DNA from: JAKBCQ01 sp021807585 | GTDB lineage: Bacteria; Planctomycetota; Planctomycetia; Isosphaerales; Isosphaeraceae | Direction of reading: 5' to 3' | NCBI GenBank assembly: GCA_027325115.1 | Contig: DAHWFG010000287.1 | Span: 1 to 15,208 of the forward strand | Length of the DNA: 15,208 bases | Shown: piece after piece, positions 13,586-15,208 of the stretch | How positions within the stretch are numbered: the first letter of the stretch is position 1 | How the letters are laid out: every line of letters begins with the position of its first letter | The notes under the pieces: generated by a model | The model's database searches: none | Told to the model about the DNA's origin: nothing | The model's input: only the letters and a program-made list of their open reading frames with translations | Made by a program: the position numbers and the translations under genes

Positions 13586-15100
13586 TCATCGCTGAAAATG
13601 GCGCCGCAGGATTTCTTGCCACCGGGCGATTAACTTTCCGGCGCGGCCGTCGGCGCCGTAAAGCTCTTCTCGGCTGACGAGCGGCTTCGAAAGACCGTCG
13701 CCGGCCGTCTCCAGCAACTCCTTCATGGCCGGCAAGTCTATCTGATCAAATCGCGAGTCTTCTATTATCATTAACATTAATTCATCTGTGTTGGGTCTCT
13801 TGGCGGCGCGAACCGATCTCAACAAGCCGACGCAGCCGTGGTTGGATTCGTCGCTCTTCTCTCGGATGACCTTGGCTTGAGCCTTGTAGAACCAATCCAC
13901 AATTCTCTGTTTTTCTTTCAACCCCTCGATTCGCCAAAGTCGTCCGATGAGCACGGCTTGCTCCTGACCGCCCCTGATATTCGACAGTGGAAACCGCTGT
14001 AGCGCGGCCTCGATGATCTTGCGGGCGGCGGCGGGATCGCTTTCACCGATCAACTCCGCCGCGGCGGCCGCCCAACTCGGCGAAGCGCCGATCAGAGTGC
14101 GAGACGTCGCCTTTCGCTCGAATTCTTCGCACGCGAGCAGCGTCGGCACGTCCTCGGCGCGGAGCAGATCCCGCACGTGATCGAGAAGGAAATGAGACAT
14201 GAACGAATAAACACGGCTTCTCTCCGGATCGAGTTCGTCGAACCGGAGGTCGGGATCGTCGGTGACGCGTTGACGTTTGAGAAACAGGATGATCTGATCG
14301 GGACCGACTTTCTTCAACGCCGCGACGCACATCTCATCCGTCAACGTGTCGCCGATGTCGGTCAAGCTCAGACATCTCAGGTACACCTGGGTCCACGCCC
14401 GATCGGGAGCGGAAAGTCGCTTGATTTCATCCATCACCCGATTTAAATCTTGTCGATACGTGATATCGAACGGCGAAATATTGCGAGTCGCCCGCTCTGT
14501 TTTAACCAGCAACCAGCTTGCGCAGGTTGTTCCGCTTTTTCTCCGCCTCCAGTACTCGGCGAATGATCGATCCGACTTGCAATGCGCGGCCCGCAGATAC
14601 ACCTCAAGAAACCGCCCGGCCGCTTGACCGACGGTTTGTGGAGTGACGATCTCTTTGAGATCAATCTGTGGAGAAGAATTGAATGAAGAATGAGCGAGCG
14701 GAAATGTCGGCGTTTTGTCGTCGGCGAGCGAAGCGATGAGCGGCAAGTCATGCGGATCTTCACGCACGAACAAAGCGCCCAGCGCCAAAGTGCGCACCTT
14801 GGGGTCGTGATCGTCGAGCAACGTCCGCAACGCTTCAGGCTGACTTGACCAATTTTGCAATTGCGCCAGAAGTTCCGCCTGCTCGGCGATCATTTTCTCC
14901 GGCCACTGCGTTTTTGTCGGTCGATTGGCCACGATATCGGCGGTTGCGAAGTGCGAAAAGCGGGTGATGGAGGCTTCGATCCGCCGACGCATTTGAGCGG
15001 CTTCGGCCTCCCGTTTCGCGGTTGGATCGTCGGCGGCGCGAACTGCCGTCGCATCAAGGCCGCAAAGCAAAAGGACGACGATAGATTTGAGAACGGCCAT
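13586..15100 (-). CDS. Exported helical-repeat (HEAT-like) protein, uncharacterised
   Basis: This is a 504-residue protein. Residues 1-22 are a signal peptide (MAVLKSIVVLLLCGLDATAV, cut near RA|ADD), so it is exported. The mature part is mainly helical. Residues about 85-130 (LRTLLDDHDPKVRTLALGAL, then HDLPLIASLADD) look like a HEAT-type helix pair. Later segments (LPAMKELLETAGDG, KIIEAALQRFPLS) continue the helix-turn-helix pattern less regularly. There is no catalytic motif, heme site or membrane segment beyond the signal. Such proteins are common in planctomycetes and are presumed scaffolds or binding proteins; the partner is unknown. The start has only a weak GAG upstream; the signal peptide supports it. 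It is preceded on the same strand by the tail of another gene ending 17 nt upstream, so co-transcription is likely. Confidence 0.78.
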   Translation of the reverse strand: MAVLKSIVVLLLCGLDATAVRAADDPTAKREAEAAQMRRRIEASITRFSHFATADIVANRPTKTQWPEKMIAEQAELLAQLQNWSSQPEALRTLLDDHDPKVRTLALGALFVREDPHDLPLIASLADDKTPTFPLAHSSFNSSPQIDLKEIVTPQTVGQAAGRFLEVYLRAAHCKSDRSFAEYWRRRKSGTTCASWLLVKTERATRNISPFDITYRQDLNRVMDEIKRLSAPDRAWTQVYLRCLSLTDIGDTLTDEMCVAALKKVGPDQIILFLKRQRVTDDPDLRFDELDPERSRVYSFMSHFLLDHVRDLLRAEDVPTLLACEEFERKATSRTLIGASPSWAAAAAELIGESDPAAARKIIEAALQRFPLSNIRGGQEQAVLIGRLWRIEGLKEKQRIVDWFYKAQAKVIREKSDESNHGCVGLLRSVRAAKRPNTDELMLMIIEDSRFDQIDLPAMKELLETAGDGLSKPLVSREELYGADGRAGKLIARWQEILRRHFQR

Positions 15101-15117
15101 GCGATCGTCTCGATGAT

Positions 15118-15208
15118 TCAGGGCCTCAGTCGTTCCAAAAGCCCCCGCCGATCGTAGCGGTATGTGCGACTTTCTCCGGGGCTTTCGAATCCGACGCCGC
15201 CGCCGATC
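15118..15208 (-). CDS. C-terminal tail of a gene entering from the right edge
   Basis: The frame is open from the right edge to TGA at 15118. The last 29 residues include GVGFESPGESRTYRYDRRGL, then LERLRP. The TYRYDRRGLLERL stretch recalls the YD repeat of RHS/YD-repeat proteins, but the piece is too short to be sure. Its stop lies 17 nt before the start of the helical-repeat gene on the same strand, which suggests an operon. Other frames through this DNA are Arg-rich. Confidence 0.4.
   Translation of the reverse strand, partial: IGGGVGFESPGESRTYRYDRRGLLERLRP

Overview
The window looks like chromosomal DNA from a Planctomycetota bacterium, most likely of the Isosphaeraceae/Gemmata type. This is inferred from gene content. 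There is an exported ricin-type-lectin/esterase protein whose tail leads into a gluconolactonase-like segment. There is a Uma2 nuclease with a long E/R-rich heptad tail, and there are two exported c-type cytochromes of types common in planctomycetes. A small exported 'DPVGTWKCEYEI' protein, long AT-rich intergenic spacers and low gene density fit the same picture. I see no tRNA, rRNA, CRISPR array, transposase or phage gene.

Layout. 1-1451 (-): lectin/esterase gene running off the left edge. 1853-2140 (+): small planctomycete-type gene broken by two in-frame TAA codons. 2311-3570 (-): exported monoheme cytochrome-like protein with a terminator at about 2178-2200. 3665-4639 (-): Uma2 nuclease with a 21-bp tandem repeat. 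4761-5207 (-): probable remnant of a Ser/Gly-rich protein with one internal stop. 5310-5786 (+): PhnB-like VOC protein. 6287-7140 (+): compact cluster of a 50-aa single-pass membrane protein, an overlapping 76-aa unknown and a DUF2975 membrane protein. 7338-7724 (+): small exported protein. 7725-8205: REP-like inverted repeat and a minus-strand terminator. 8206-9864 (-): indolepyruvate/pyruvate-type ThDP decarboxylase. 10364-10861 (-): isoprenylcysteine-methyltransferase-like membrane protein whose 3' end is duplicated just downstream. 11099-11575 (+): small multi-pass membrane protein. 11697-13250 (+): membrane-anchored diheme cytochrome c of the RoxA-like/diheme-peroxidase type. 13586-15100 (-): exported helical-repeat protein. 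15118-15208 (-): tail of a further gene.

The genes do not form one pathway. Most are single transcription units flanked by AT-rich spacers. The only convincing operon-like unit is 6287-7140. Several products act in the periplasm or membrane (the esterase, both cytochromes, the two small membrane proteins, the small exported protein and the helical-repeat protein). No complete novel system is evident. The items most worth a second look are the 6287-7140 micro-operon with its leader and trailer hairpins, the two decayed genes, the GEG variant of the ThDP motif, and the repeat elements.
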